A program made the position numbers and the translations under genes. From Deltaproteobacteria bacterium (GTDB lineage Bacteria; Desulfobacterota; Binatia; HRBIN30; CADEER01), in the NCBI GenBank assembly GCA_029262455.1, contig JAJCZJ010000044.1:1-64000 (forward strand): DNA of 64,000 nucleotides, given 5' to 3'. A model generated the notes under the pieces. The model ran no database searches, was not told the DNA's origin, and saw only the letters and a program-made list of their open reading frames with translations. Below, piece by piece: positions 40,738 to 49,568 of the stretch; position 1 is the stretch's first letter, and every line of letters begins with the position of its first letter.

Positions 40738-42591
40738 TTAGCTGGACTTCACCAAATTTGCCGCATCCCCGAACGGCGCGATCAATCCCAAGGCGGGGTC
40801 GATACGCTGCAGCTCGAGCACTCGATCGCGGCCCTTGGTGACTTCCAGTCCGGTTCTGCTGAGCCGCAATCGGTCGCCCTTGGCGACCGCCGAGACCAGC
40901 GCCGCCCATTGCCAACCGCCGGCCGAAGTCGCCTGCACCCCGCGGTAGCTGACCAGCTCCCCGTCCGATTCACCAGCGAGGACCAGCTGGTGTTCGTGAT
41001 CAAAGTACAAAACCGGCTGCGCCAGGTTTTCACGAAGGCCTGTTGCCAGCGCCGTGTGAACACGGCCCAGCTCGGTCAGTGCCGACCGTGACCAGCTCAG
41101 GGCCTCCTCGCACGAGTATGAACACGGATAGAAGGGAGCCACCATGGTGTGGAGGTTATTCAGCTCCCACGGCCATGGTGTCGCGCTCGACCCGTCAGCC
41201 GCGATCGTGCGAGCGAAGCTCTGATAGCGATTGCCCGTATTGTTCGAACGATCATCCTGGTCGGCGAACGCCGCAACACAGCAACTGGGGTAGCCGACCA
41301 ACTCTCCCAGCTCACGAATCGCGTCGCTCGGGTCGGCCTCGGCTTGCAGGTACGCGGCTCGCTTGGCGAGATCCGCATCTCTCGAGATGTAGAGCTCGAC
41401 CCGTGGCTCACCTCGGTCGCGCTTGTCGGTCCACCGGTCCTGCGCAGCGACCTCGACCAGTCGTTCCCGCTGCTCGCAGTGAACCTCGCCGAAATGAGAA
41501 AGCGTCGACTCCACGTCCTGCGGCAACACTGTGAGGAATACCACTGGCTTGATGCCGGCACGGAATGCCCACAACTCGAACGGCTCCTCCGGCAGGTCGA
41601 CGTCGAGACGCCGGACGATCCCGGCACCGCGCGGAAGCACACCACTCAGGCCAAGCCTGTCGAGCAGGATTTCCGGACGACGAGACGCGACCGACGCCGA
41701 CTGACGCAAACGCCGCGCACTCACTGGCAGGGCCGATGGCATCAAGGCTCGGCAGGCGGCGGCGAGGCGCAGGGCCTTCGCGGCGTCGCGCAGATCGTCA
41801 CCGTGCTGCGCGTCCGGTATCAACTGCGCCAGCGCCCGCACTGCCGCGGGTGGCGGCGTGTTCGGTGCAATCAAAGCGGTCTCCCCGACGACAACGCTTT
41901 CGCGACCTTCCTCGTACTGCCACAGAGCGGTCTCGACACCCCCTTCGACACGCGCGCAAACACTTTGCCCGTGCGGCCGCAAGCGCAGATCGATCTGCCA
42001 GGCGGACCCGCTCTCGAGTGCCACCCGCAGCTCGCCACGAGACGAATGGGCGGCAATCGGTCGAGCGTCCGGCAACAGAAACCGCACCAGCGCGGCAGCG
42101 TGGATCAGAACCTCACCGACGTCGCCGCCCGCTTGCTCCGGGAGGCCGGCCATGTCGAGAAAGAGTTTCCCCGAGCCGACCCTTCGCAGAATGGCCCCAA
42201 CAGCACGTGCCCCGCGCAGCGTTGTCCAGCCGTGTGCGACGCGGACCCGAGCGGCGCCAACACCGAGCTGCGCCTCGCACAGAGCGTCGTCCAGCGGCGC
42301 CTCGACGACGCTCTCACGAGCCGCCCGCGCCAAGACCAACGAAGCCGCCAAACCGCTGCGCGGCGGCAAGGCAACCGCAAAAGCGGCTTTCGGCTCGCCC
42401 GCCAGGGCCTCTTCGATCGAGGCGAAATCGGGCAGATCCGGGGCCACGGAGGCAGCGCCGCGCTGCACTGTGGCCACAACCCGCAATCGAGACGAGCGCC
42501 GCAACGGCTCGAGCCAGGCCTGCGCACGCTCACCGGCGCCGACCAGGACCACGGGCCGCGCCTTATCGGCTTCCGAATCTGAATTATTCAC
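40738..42591 (-). CDS. Gfo/Idh-like domain fused to a DUF483-like domain
   Basis: A 617-residue protein starting at GTG 42591, with GGAAG eight or so bases upstream. Residues 1-300 follow the Gfo/Idh/MocA plan: 'PVVLVGAGERAQAWLEPLRR' nucleotide loop, then 'VVEAPLDDALCEAQLG' where active relatives have the E-K-P motif, so the catalytic Lys is Ala here. The C-terminal 270 residues contain 'FRAGIKPVVFLTVLP', 'RVELYISRD', 'LVGYPSCCVAAFADQ' and 'YPCSYSCEEALSWSR', matching DUF483-type proteins and the stand-alone protein at 54.9 kb. The Gfo/Idh part may bind nucleotide without turnover. Divergent from the 42.6 kb rSAM gene by only 53 bases. Confidence 0.8.
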   Translation of the reverse strand: MNNSDSEADKARPVVLVGAGERAQAWLEPLRRSSRLRVVATVQRGAASVAPDLPDFASIEEALAGEPKAAFAVALPPRSGLAASLVLARAARESVVEAPLDDALCEAQLGVGAARVRVAHGWTTLRGARAVGAILRRVGSGKLFLDMAGLPEQAGGDVGEVLIHAAALVRFLLPDARPIAAHSSRGELRVALESGSAWQIDLRLRPHGQSVCARVEGGVETALWQYEEGRESVVVGETALIAPNTPPPAAVRALAQLIPDAQHGDDLRDAAKALRLAAACRALMPSALPVSARRLRQSASVASRRPEILLDRLGLSGVLPRGAGIVRRLDVDLPEEPFELWAFRAGIKPVVFLTVLPQDVESTLSHFGEVHCEQRERLVEVAAQDRWTDKRDRGEPRVELYISRDADLAKRAAYLQAEADPSDAIRELGELVGYPSCCVAAFADQDDRSNNTGNRYQSFARTIAADGSSATPWPWELNNLHTMVAPFYPCSYSCEEALSWSRSALTELGRVHTALATGLRENLAQPVLYFDHEHQLVLAGESDGELVSYRGVQATSAGGWQWAALVSAVAKGDRLRLSRTGLEVTKGRDRVLELQRIDPALGLIAPFGDAANLVKSS

Positions 42592-42644
42592 GATGTGCTT
42601 CCGTTGTGGGCATCGGCGGTCGGTTCGACTATAGAGGAAATTGT

Positions 42645-44534
42645 ATGTTCGAACATCGCTGTTCACCGGACCACCCGGTCGCCATTCTAAGCTTCCACAG
42701 CCACAGTGACCGGTCCTTCCTCGATGACCGGGAGCTGGCCCTCCTTTCCGGCGATCTGCGTCACGATGGAATAAAGAACGACCTCGTCCTCACGGTCATG
42801 ACGGCCGGTCAAGAACAGAGCCCTGCCAACGCTGAAATCGAAGACCGGCTGGTGGCAGAGTTGCGCAACTACGACCCCATCGTCTACGAGCGCGTCTGGA
42901 GCCCGCAATTGGTCGAGCGGCTGCGCGCCCAACTGCCCGACAAAGTCTTCATCGGCCTGCGCGGCGAACACGAGCTCCTCGACAGCGCGCCGGCCGACAT
43001 CTACTGCAATGCCGAGCCGCGGCAAATCCTCGCGCCGCTGATCCAGTGGCTGCGCAATTCGCGCACCGATCCGCCCGCAGGAACTCTATTTCGCGACCGC
43101 ACCGCAGACTCCCAGAAGGGCACATGGCAGCCTCCCACAACGACAGCGGAGGTCCAGCCGAGCGATCGAACCTATGCTCCCAACCTACGCCCCCTCGTGG
43201 TCAATCCCGAGCTCTTGCCCAAGATCCGTACCTTCTCCGTCACCGGCAACATCGGCTGCCCCTTCCAAAACGACGCACGCGACAATCCTCTCTACGAGGG
43301 CACCGATATTCCGCAACAGTTCGGCCGCGGCTGTGCGTTTTGCACGACCGGCAACGTCTACGAAGGTAAGCCGAACAACGAAACCGCCGCCTTCGTGCTC
43401 GAGCAGATCCGCCACGTGCGCAGCACCGCACCCGAGCTTCAGCTGCTGGTTCTCAAGGACCAGAATCCGTTCGGCTACCTGACCGAAGTCGTCGAGCGCT
43501 GCGCGCAAGAGGACCTTCGCGATTTCGCCCTGCTGCTGGAAACCCGCGCCGAATGGTTCCTGCGCAACTCCAAACGCTTCGAGCGCGCACTCGAAATCGC
43601 CAATCAGATCAACGTCCGGCTTGCGCCGTTCTTGGTCGGTATCGAGAACTTCTCACAAGCCGAGCTCGATCGCTTCAACAAAGGCATCAAAGCCGATCTC
43701 AATGTCGAGTTTCTCGAGACTTTGTGGAAGTGGAAGGAACAACACGGCGACGCTTTCGATTTGTCACACACTGCCTTCGGCTTCATCTTGTTCTCGCCAT
43801 GGACGACGCTGCAGGACCTCGAAATCAACCTCGCGGGGATCCGGCGAACGAAGCTCGACCGCCTGCGCGGCAGTCTGCTCTTGTCACGGGCCCGACTCTA
43901 TCCGGACACAGCACTCTACTATCTCGCCAAGCGCGACGGTTTGCTGGTCGAAGACTTCGCTTCGGAGAGAGACAACGCCTCGCAACGTTACGGCTACTAC
44001 CCCTCACATCCTTGGAAACACGTAAACGCCGACGTCGCACACTTTGCCGAGCTTGCGACTGAAGTTGCCGAACGCAACAACAGCCGCGACATGGTCAATC
44101 TCTTCGACGCTCTCCTCACCGAGTTCCAGAGCCGCGGTGAAGAATGGTCCGCAATCACTGCCGAAGACATCTGGCAACGCTACTCGAAGCAACACGGCGA
44201 CCGGCAGTCCGGCGGCAACGGGGCGGCCCTACAGCCGGCAAGCGAAGATTTCCGAGCCCGCTTCGCCCGCTTGATCGCTCCGCTCGCGCTCGATCAGCCA
44301 TTCGCCGACGGCTGGACCATCGCCGAGATCCAAACCCGCCCAGGTCAGGTGCGGGTTCACGTTCAGCACCCAAGTGAAGCCAAACTCGTCATCGAGTTGT
44401 CGCCGCGCGGCGAAGCGCCCCGCTACCGCCGCTCGCGCCACTACGACATCCGTGCCCAAGGGTCTGAGTTCACCGCCAGCCAAAGCGAAGGGCTGCGCGT
44501 ACTTGCGGAATCGATCACGACCAACGACTCTTAG
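42645..44534 (+). CDS. Radical SAM-like protein with split CX24CX2C motif and C-terminal shared domain
   Basis: A 629-residue protein starting at ATG 42645 with GAGGAAA six bases before it. A much longer open frame upstream is antisense to the Gfo/Idh gene and is not used. The N-terminal 190 residues resemble a B12-binding or related Rossmann domain. The cluster region reads 'GNIGCPFQ', 20 residues, then 'GRGCAFCTTG': cysteines C205, C230 and C233, instead of CX3CX2C. 'LLVLKDQNPFGYL' and 'LSHTAFGFILFSPWTTLQD' suit a B12-rSAM barrel. The last 85 residues are a shared-domain copy: 'RLIAPLALDQPFADGWTIAE', 'AKLVIELSPRG', 'YRRSRHYDIRA'. Confidence 0.8.
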   Translation: MFEHRCSPDHPVAILSFHSHSDRSFLDDRELALLSGDLRHDGIKNDLVLTVMTAGQEQSPANAEIEDRLVAELRNYDPIVYERVWSPQLVERLRAQLPDKVFIGLRGEHELLDSAPADIYCNAEPRQILAPLIQWLRNSRTDPPAGTLFRDRTADSQKGTWQPPTTTAEVQPSDRTYAPNLRPLVVNPELLPKIRTFSVTGNIGCPFQNDARDNPLYEGTDIPQQFGRGCAFCTTGNVYEGKPNNETAAFVLEQIRHVRSTAPELQLLVLKDQNPFGYLTEVVERCAQEDLRDFALLLETRAEWFLRNSKRFERALEIANQINVRLAPFLVGIENFSQAELDRFNKGIKADLNVEFLETLWKWKEQHGDAFDLSHTAFGFILFSPWTTLQDLEINLAGIRRTKLDRLRGSLLLSRARLYPDTALYYLAKRDGLLVEDFASERDNASQRYGYYPSHPWKHVNADVAHFAELATEVAERNNSRDMVNLFDALLTEFQSRGEEWSAITAEDIWQRYSKQHGDRQSGGNGAALQPASEDFRARFARLIAPLALDQPFADGWTIAEIQTRPGQVRVHVQHPSEAKLVIELSPRGEAPRYRRSRHYDIRAQGSEFTASQSEGLRVLAESITTNDS

Positions 44535-44582
44535 GGTTCGCTTCAGCCTACGGAAAGAGCCCGCGACTCGCTTCCCTTGATG

Positions 44583-44598
44583 TCAGGCTAAAGCCTGA
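44583..44598. repeat. Perfect TCAGGCT-AA-AGCCTGA hairpin
   Basis: A 7-base-pair stem with a 2-base loop, 49 bases after the rSAM stop, related to the hairpin at 39281. The rest of the 296-base gap up to the methyltransferase start shows no gene I can support. A longer frame reads through it, but its residues look non-coding. Confidence 0.7.
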
Positions 44599-44830
44599 CC
44601 TACGGCCCCGCCTCACAAGTTCCACGGTTGCGCGGGCATGAGATGTGGAATGCCACTGTCTGCGTGCCTCCAGCCAGCCCGATGGGCATCTTTCAGCCGA
44701 TCAATCACGGTGCGCCTCGAGCGGGAGCCACCCGACGCGCGCGACGATGCTCTCAACCAGACGTCGCCCGGACCGACAAAGGCGCAAAAAAGCAGTGGTC
44801 CACCCCCACAACCTCTGGTATCAGGTTGCA

Positions 44831-45838
44831 GTGAGCCCCACGAAGGAACGAGAAACACCGCGAGAACGTCTCGCTCGCCATAGGCCGGTCATCGCGAACG
44901 TCGCGGCGGTTGTGTCACTCCTAGTGCTCGCCTACCTGACCCCGGGTAAGGCCTACTTATTCGACGGACGCCTGCAGCAGACGCTCGGTCCAGACGTCGA
45001 CTTTGAGACCCAGGCGCAGGGGTTCCGCTACACCGGAAACACCGAGAACCGGATCGATCGACACATTTACTATGTCGGAATGTGGGAGTCCGAGGTTCTG
45101 TGCTTCATGCGTGACGCTATTCGCGCAACCTCGGGTGAAGATGGGATATTTCTCGACATCGGCGCAAACACCGGACAGCACGCCGTCTTCATGGCAAAGC
45201 ATTCCAAAGAGGTCCATGCCATTGAACCGTTTCCCCCAGTTGTCGAGCTATTGAAACAAAATATCGCGTTGAACGAAGCCCGGAATGTGACGGTTCATGC
45301 TGTTGGTTACTCGAACGAAGAGGGTTCGTTACCGTTTTTTGCTCCTCCTGAAGAGACTTTGGGGAGAGGGTCCTTCGATCCGAAGTTCTCCAACCTCAAC
45401 CGCAAGCTCGGCGATCTCCCACTCGTGATCGGAGATGATCACCTCCGCGCCGCCGATGTCTCGAAGGTCGACGTGATCAAGATCGACATCGAAGGCTACG
45501 AACGAAACGCCCTGGAGGGCTTGGCGGAGGTCCTGAAAAAGAGCCGGCCGGTCGTGGTCATGGAGATGAACAACGCAGAAGGCGGGTTCCGAAATCGCGC
45601 CGAACTCGAGGCAACGTTTCCCGAAGGCTACCAATTTTTCGATCTCCTGATCGGCGGCCTGCCCGACACGGAAGAGTCGGTCTGGTCGCGAAACTTTTTG
45701 GGCTACGTTTACACCTACGGCCCGGAGGTGAGCTGCGAATACGGGCTCACCCCCTTCGACTATCGCTTCGAGTTGCAGAGAAACGTCGTCGCAGTCCCGA
45801 CAGAGAAGGTGAACGTGCTACCCGGCCGTTCGACATAA
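44831..45838 (+). CDS. FkbM-family SAM-dependent methyltransferase with N-terminal membrane anchor
   Basis: A 335-residue protein. 'GIFLDIGANTGQHAVFMAK' is SAM motif I, 'EVHAIEPFPP' motif II, and 'VDVIKIDIEGYERNAL' the FkbM hallmark. FkbM-type enzymes O-methylate sugars or polyketide-like hydroxyls. Residues 20-45 ('VIANVAAVVSLLVLAYL') form one membrane helix, unusual for the family and consistent with a membrane-bound or lipid-linked substrate. The start is uncertain: GTG 44831 is chosen because the preceding in-frame residues are Arg/Ser-rich. It is followed by 303 bases with no supported gene. Confidence 0.8.
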   Translation: MSPTKERETPRERLARHRPVIANVAAVVSLLVLAYLTPGKAYLFDGRLQQTLGPDVDFETQAQGFRYTGNTENRIDRHIYYVGMWESEVLCFMRDAIRATSGEDGIFLDIGANTGQHAVFMAKHSKEVHAIEPFPPVVELLKQNIALNEARNVTVHAVGYSNEEGSLPFFAPPEETLGRGSFDPKFSNLNRKLGDLPLVIGDDHLRAADVSKVDVIKIDIEGYERNALEGLAEVLKKSRPVVVMEMNNAEGGFRNRAELEATFPEGYQFFDLLIGGLPDTEESVWSRNFLGYVYTYGPEVSCEYGLTPFDYRFELQRNVVAVPTEKVNVLPGRST

Positions 45839-46141
45839 GAAGGCAAAGTACCGACAACCAGTCTCCACGACGGCGGGATGGGCTACACTTCGGGACCGCA
45901 CCGGAATGAGGCCGCGCTCAAAGGCAGCGCCACGACGGCAACGCAGTCGCTGGGCAAAAGACCCCATCTACTAGAGCAGGTCTTCTAGAGCACGTCTTCG
46001 ATCGAGACCGGGTCGGGGCGTGGTCAAGAAGGTCCCGCAGGTCGACCAACCACCCGGCCTCGATATCCCCGGACCGTGCTCGGACCTTGACGACTCCGCC
46101 TCGCTGTCGCATGACCAGATCGTCACGCTGCTGACTTCGCA
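45839..46141. other. Intergenic stretch without a supported gene
   Basis: These 303 bases hold no frame with coding character. The only structure I see is an imperfect tandem pair, TAGAGCAGGTCTTC then TAGAGCACGTCTTC, at about 45971-45998. A promoter for the PAP2-type gene may lie here but cannot be picked out. Confidence 0.5.
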
Positions 46142-47041
46142 ATGATCGCACACGCCGAGAAGCTTTGGGGAAACCTGTGGTGGGCTCCCGGCGGAATGGT
46201 ATTGGCCTACTGTTTCGCACTTTCTCGGATGGGAGACCTCCGCCCGGAGCACGTTGTCCTAGGTTGCGCCGTGATTGCTACCGCGTACATCGGCCGACGC
46301 ACCAAGCGGTTCATGGTCGACATGCTCCCCTACATCGCGGTCGGGATCGGTTACGATTCACTGCGCTACGCCAGGAGCGCGGTGCTCTCCGCCGACCGGG
46401 TCCTCAGCTGCAGCCTGCGCGACATCGATGCTGCGCTATTCCCAGGACCGAAGGGAGTATCGTTGCAGGAGTGGCTCGTGCAGCAGAACACTCCTCTGCT
46501 CGACGTTCTCGCCGCAGGGCCGTACACGGTGTTCGCCTACGCAGCATTCGTCTACGCCACGTATCTCTATGTCGTCGACCTTCCGCGAGCACGCCACTAC
46601 CTGTGGGCGTTCGCCATCGCAAACTACGTTTCGTTCACCCTATGGCTCCTCCTACCCGCAGCAGCACCGTGGTACGTGCGCCAATTCGGCTGCTCCATCG
46701 ACTTGTCTGCCCTGCCCAACGCCGCAGGCCTACTCCGCGTGGATGAGTACCTGGGCTTCTCCTACTTTGAGAACTTCTACTCGCGGACTACGTCGGTCTT
46801 CGGCGCCATGCCGTCGATGCACAACGCCTACCCATGCCTCGGGCTCCTGACCGCCTGGTCCGCGATCTCCTGGAAAACCAAACCGTTGCACGTCGTCTAT
46901 TTGGTCTGGATGTTGCTGGGTTCGATGTACCTCGACCACCACTGGGCAGTCGATGCGGTTGCCGGATGGGCGGTCGCCGGCGTGGCGGTCATCGCCGCTA
47001 GACCAGTGGTGCGGGCGTTGCATAACCCGAACCGAGAGTGA
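46142..47041 (+). CDS. PAP2/Aur1-like membrane phosphatase or phosphotransferase
   Basis: A 299-residue polytopic protein with six or so helices. 'VFGAMPSMHNAYPCLGLL' carries the PSxH core of PAP2 motif 2, and 'YLDHHWAVDAVAGWAVAG' the H-x3-D of motif 3. These are the catalytic His residues of the type 2 phosphatidic-acid-phosphatase fold. A long insertion and 'WLLLPAAAPWYVRQFGCSID' between the first helices and motif 2 recall the Aur1/inositol-phosphotransferase branch rather than simple phosphatases. A role in lipid phosphate removal, polyprenyl-phosphate recycling or transfer of a head group would fit the GT-C context. Confidence 0.8.
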   Translation: MIAHAEKLWGNLWWAPGGMVLAYCFALSRMGDLRPEHVVLGCAVIATAYIGRRTKRFMVDMLPYIAVGIGYDSLRYARSAVLSADRVLSCSLRDIDAALFPGPKGVSLQEWLVQQNTPLLDVLAAGPYTVFAYAAFVYATYLYVVDLPRARHYLWAFAIANYVSFTLWLLLPAAAPWYVRQFGCSIDLSALPNAAGLLRVDEYLGFSYFENFYSRTTSVFGAMPSMHNAYPCLGLLTAWSAISWKTKPLHVVYLVWMLLGSMYLDHHWAVDAVAGWAVAGVAVIAARPVVRALHNPNRE

Positions 47042-47180
47042 TCCGAACCCTGCGGAGCTCGAACGAGATTCGCCATCGGCAGCAAACAGACCATCGTCCA
47101 ATTGCATATTGCGGCATCTTGTGGTCTTCACGATGCGGAGCACTGAGCTTACGCGACTGCATTTGGCCAGGAGGCGTAGC

Positions 47181-48092
47181 ATGATGTGGGGCGACAGAAC
47201 TTGGTTTGTTGCCGTAGCTTTAGCAGTTTTCTGCTCGGCAATTCCGTCGGCGCATGCCGTGGGACCATTCCCATTTTCGTTCGAGTTCTCGGGAACCGAC
47301 TTCTTCTTGCTGGTCGACGGCAACCAGGACGGGCCGGGGCCGGGCGACTGCCGGTACCGGATTCTTCTATCGTCGAGCAATCCTTTCAACTTTCCGAACA
47401 TCAGAATCGAGGCGGTTCAGGACACGACGACACCGCTCAATCTTTGTTCAGGTGAGTACATCGGGGACCTCTTCCTCGGCAGTGACTCCAGCAGCGACTT
47501 CGCCGAGGTCGATATCGACTCGACCGACATGAACGCAGGAGGCAATGCCGCGACCAACAACTCGCTGGCTGGTCTTCGTTATTTCCCGCAGATGGAAGTG
47601 GAGTTCATCGACGAGTTCAACGGGCCACCCGACGGATTCCCGATGTCGTTCAATCAAGTCGCGATCACCGGTCCCAACGACCAGCTCTTGTTCTCGATGC
47701 GTCCCTGCTCCGACGGAGGTCCGGCGCTCGAAATCGGAACCCCGAGCGGACCGCGAGTCTTGATCGCACTAGAACCGTACCCCGACAACGCCAACCCAAC
47801 GCACCTCAAGATGACCGGACTCCCCTTTGAACTCTCCTCCCCCAACCTGGGAACGACCGTGACTAGGGATGCATACTTCCCCATCGAGAATCGCGCACTC
47901 ACCGGCAGAGTCGCGGGGAACGGCACCGAGGTCCTCAACGCTTCGATCGACGGCCTCCTAGGGTGCGGTCGCACTGGCGCGCCCACAGCCAACCAGTGGA
48001 CAATCGCGGCCCTGCTCATCGGCCTTCTCCTTGTCGGCTGCGCGTCGCTCGGGCGATGGGAGTTCTTCTACCGGTCACTTCCGCGCGACTGA
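47181..48092 (+). CDS. Exported protein with C-terminal IPTL-CTERM-like sorting tail
   Basis: A 303-residue protein starting at ATG 47181 with AGGAGG seven bases upstream. The signal peptide ends 'IPSAHAVGPF'. The mature part is beta-rich, with 'LLVDGNQDGPGPGDCRYRIL' and 'RVLIALEPYPDNANPTHLKM'. The C-terminus 'APTANQWTIAALLIGLLLVG' followed by a short basic end has the PT....W-hydrophobic-Arg plan of IPTL-CTERM/exosortase-like tails, where it would mark cell-surface sorting. No exosortase is in the window. The function of the main domain is unknown. Confidence 0.7.
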   Translation: MMWGDRTWFVAVALAVFCSAIPSAHAVGPFPFSFEFSGTDFFLLVDGNQDGPGPGDCRYRILLSSSNPFNFPNIRIEAVQDTTTPLNLCSGEYIGDLFLGSDSSSDFAEVDIDSTDMNAGGNAATNNSLAGLRYFPQMEVEFIDEFNGPPDGFPMSFNQVAITGPNDQLLFSMRPCSDGGPALEIGTPSGPRVLIALEPYPDNANPTHLKMTGLPFELSSPNLGTTVTRDAYFPIENRALTGRVAGNGTEVLNASIDGLLGCGRTGAPTANQWTIAALLIGLLLVGCASLGRWEFFYRSLPRD

Positions 48093-48277
48093 CGCAATCG
48101 TCGCGTCACGCCCCAAAACACGACGGCCTGCGCAGCTGGCAGGATGACGAGCTGCAAGAGCGAGTACGCTCGCACGTCGAGATAGCCAAAGACGAGCTGG
48201 TCATAGGCCACCTTGACGAGAACATAGCTCACCGTCAGCAGTAGCCACATGCTGGCGAACCCCCGGTAGTCGCTCAT
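48068..48277 (-). CDS. Small two-helix membrane protein, doubtful
   Basis: A 69-residue frame from ATG 48277 with two hydrophobic helices, 'FASMWLLLTVSYVLVKVAY' and 'LLQLVILPAAQAVVFWGV', and a basic tail 'RRLRQSRGSDR'. The amino-acid pattern is membrane-like and does not look like an antisense shadow. There is no clear ribosome-binding site, and its end overlaps the convergent gene by 25 bases. It could be a true small protein or the remnant of a larger one. The remaining bases up to 48671 hold nothing else I can support. Confidence 0.4.
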   Translation of the reverse strand: MSDYRGFASMWLLLTVSYVLVKVAYDQLVFGYLDVRAYSLLQLVILPAAQAVVFWGVTRRLRQSRGSDR

Positions 48278-48671
48278 CGGACCAGCATCTGCCCACAATC
48301 CATCTTCGTCAAACCCCAAAGATCGGAATGCTACCGAAAGGAATCTTCGCCGGCCGGCGCCCTTCTGGGCGGACGCCAAGCCAAGTTGGGGGGAATATGC
48401 AGGTCGCTCAGAATCCGACCGACCGACTCGAACATGTCTCGAGCACCCGACGACCTCGGTAGCCGCAGCTCTCGGCAGCAACTCTCGCAACGCTTGTACG
48501 GATTCTTGCGGGGGTGTAAGCCAAATCAGTTTGAGCGCCGTGCACGGTCGTCCAGCAGGTCCCAACCCACGCAGTAAGTTGGAATGGTGGGGTTCTCGGG
48601 AGGGGCTGATCGGCCGGCGATTGCGCTCCCGCAATTCTGCGGGAGCAAGAATCCTTTAAGGAGGGTTGGTC

Positions 48672-49400
48672 ATGCAGGTGATAGGAATCCTCACGCTCGC
48701 CATTGTGCTGGTCTCGTCGCAAGCCGTTCATGCGGCTTCGTGGGGGCTGCTCAACTTTACGATCTCGCCTCAGGACGCCGGCAAGGTCGTGGCTGCGGCC
48801 GACAAATTGATGAGTTCGTCGGTCGGCAAAGAATTTTCGGGCAAGCTCATTTTCCAGGCGATATCCGCCAACGGTGCCGATCCAGCGACGCACGCCTTCG
48901 TTCCCATCTACAAGAGCGCGGCCGAGCGCGAGATGTTCGTCTCCAAGTTGCAGGCCGACCCGGCATGGACGGCCTTCCAGAAGGCTACCAGCGGAATCTC
49001 AAAGCCGGTTTCACAGTCTCTCTACCGAACGATGAAAAGCTGGGGCGACCTGGCCGAGACCGACCACGTCTGGATGGCCCACGCCTTCGCAGTGAGTGAC
49101 CCGCCGGCCTTCCTCGCAGCGCTCGAATCCTTGATGGCGTCCGGGACCGGCAAGAACTTCCCCGGCCAAGTGTACTTGTCCGAGGTTGTCGCCGGTGGAA
49201 TCTCGCCGGTGACCCATGTCATCTCGGTCGGCTACGCGAGCGAAGCGGAGATGGAGAGTTGGGAGAAGACTCGCGACGCGAGCGCCGACTGGACGAGCTA
49301 TCTCGCCGCGTCGAGAGACGTCGCCCAGCACCTCGGAGCCAACTTGGCTCGCGACGTCAAATCCTGGGGACCGGCGACACTGAAAGCGGTCTCTGAATAG
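48672..49400 (+). CDS. Exported protein with an internal duplication, function unknown
   Basis: A 242-residue protein starting at ATG 48672 with AAGGAGG about eight bases upstream. A signal peptide ends 'SSQAVHA'. The mature part consists of two repeats of about 100 residues that align over 'LMSSSVGKEFSGKLIFQAIS' and 'LMASGTGKNFPGQVYLSEVV', each followed by 'THAFVPIYKSAAERE' or 'THVISVGYASEAEME' and a Trp-containing helix. The plan recalls ferredoxin-like dimeric alpha/beta barrels, but I do not recognise the family. A strong terminator follows, so it is probably its own transcription unit. Confidence 0.75.
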   Translation: MQVIGILTLAIVLVSSQAVHAASWGLLNFTISPQDAGKVVAAADKLMSSSVGKEFSGKLIFQAISANGADPATHAFVPIYKSAAEREMFVSKLQADPAWTAFQKATSGISKPVSQSLYRTMKSWGDLAETDHVWMAHAFAVSDPPAFLAALESLMASGTGKNFPGQVYLSEVVAGGISPVTHVISVGYASEAEMESWEKTRDASADWTSYLAASRDVAQHLGANLARDVKSWGPATLKAVSE

Positions 49401-49418
49401 CGACGAATAGAACGCCTC

Positions 49419-49470
49419 GGAAGCCCAGGGAGAAACCCAATAGTCGGGTGGCCCTGGGCTTCCTTCGCTT
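49419..49470 (+). terminator. Strong hairpin terminator-like structure
   Basis: Perfect 12-base arms GGAAGCCCAGGG (49419-49430) and CCCTGGGCTTCC (49452-49463) enclose a 21-base loop with an inner ACCC/GGGT pair. A weak T-rich run (TTCGCTT) follows, beginning 18 bases after the stop of the exported-repeat gene. Confidence 0.75.
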
Positions 49471-49568
49471 AGCATCACTGCCTCGGCCGAAAGGTCGTCG
49501 CTCGCCAGGCAAAAGCGTCGCGGTTGCTTATTTTGCAGGCCCAAAAGTGGTGCCGTACCTTGTAATCG

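Noticed and set aside
41149-42582. A 477-residue plus-strand frame
   Set aside because: It is the antisense shadow of the Gfo/Idh-DUF483 gene and shows no recognisable motif.
41565-42644. A long open frame in front of the 42645 rSAM gene that would add 360 residues
   Set aside because: It is antisense to the Gfo/Idh-DUF483 gene, its residues are Arg/Pro/Ala-rich and non-coding in character, and a good Shine-Dalgarno precedes ATG 42645.
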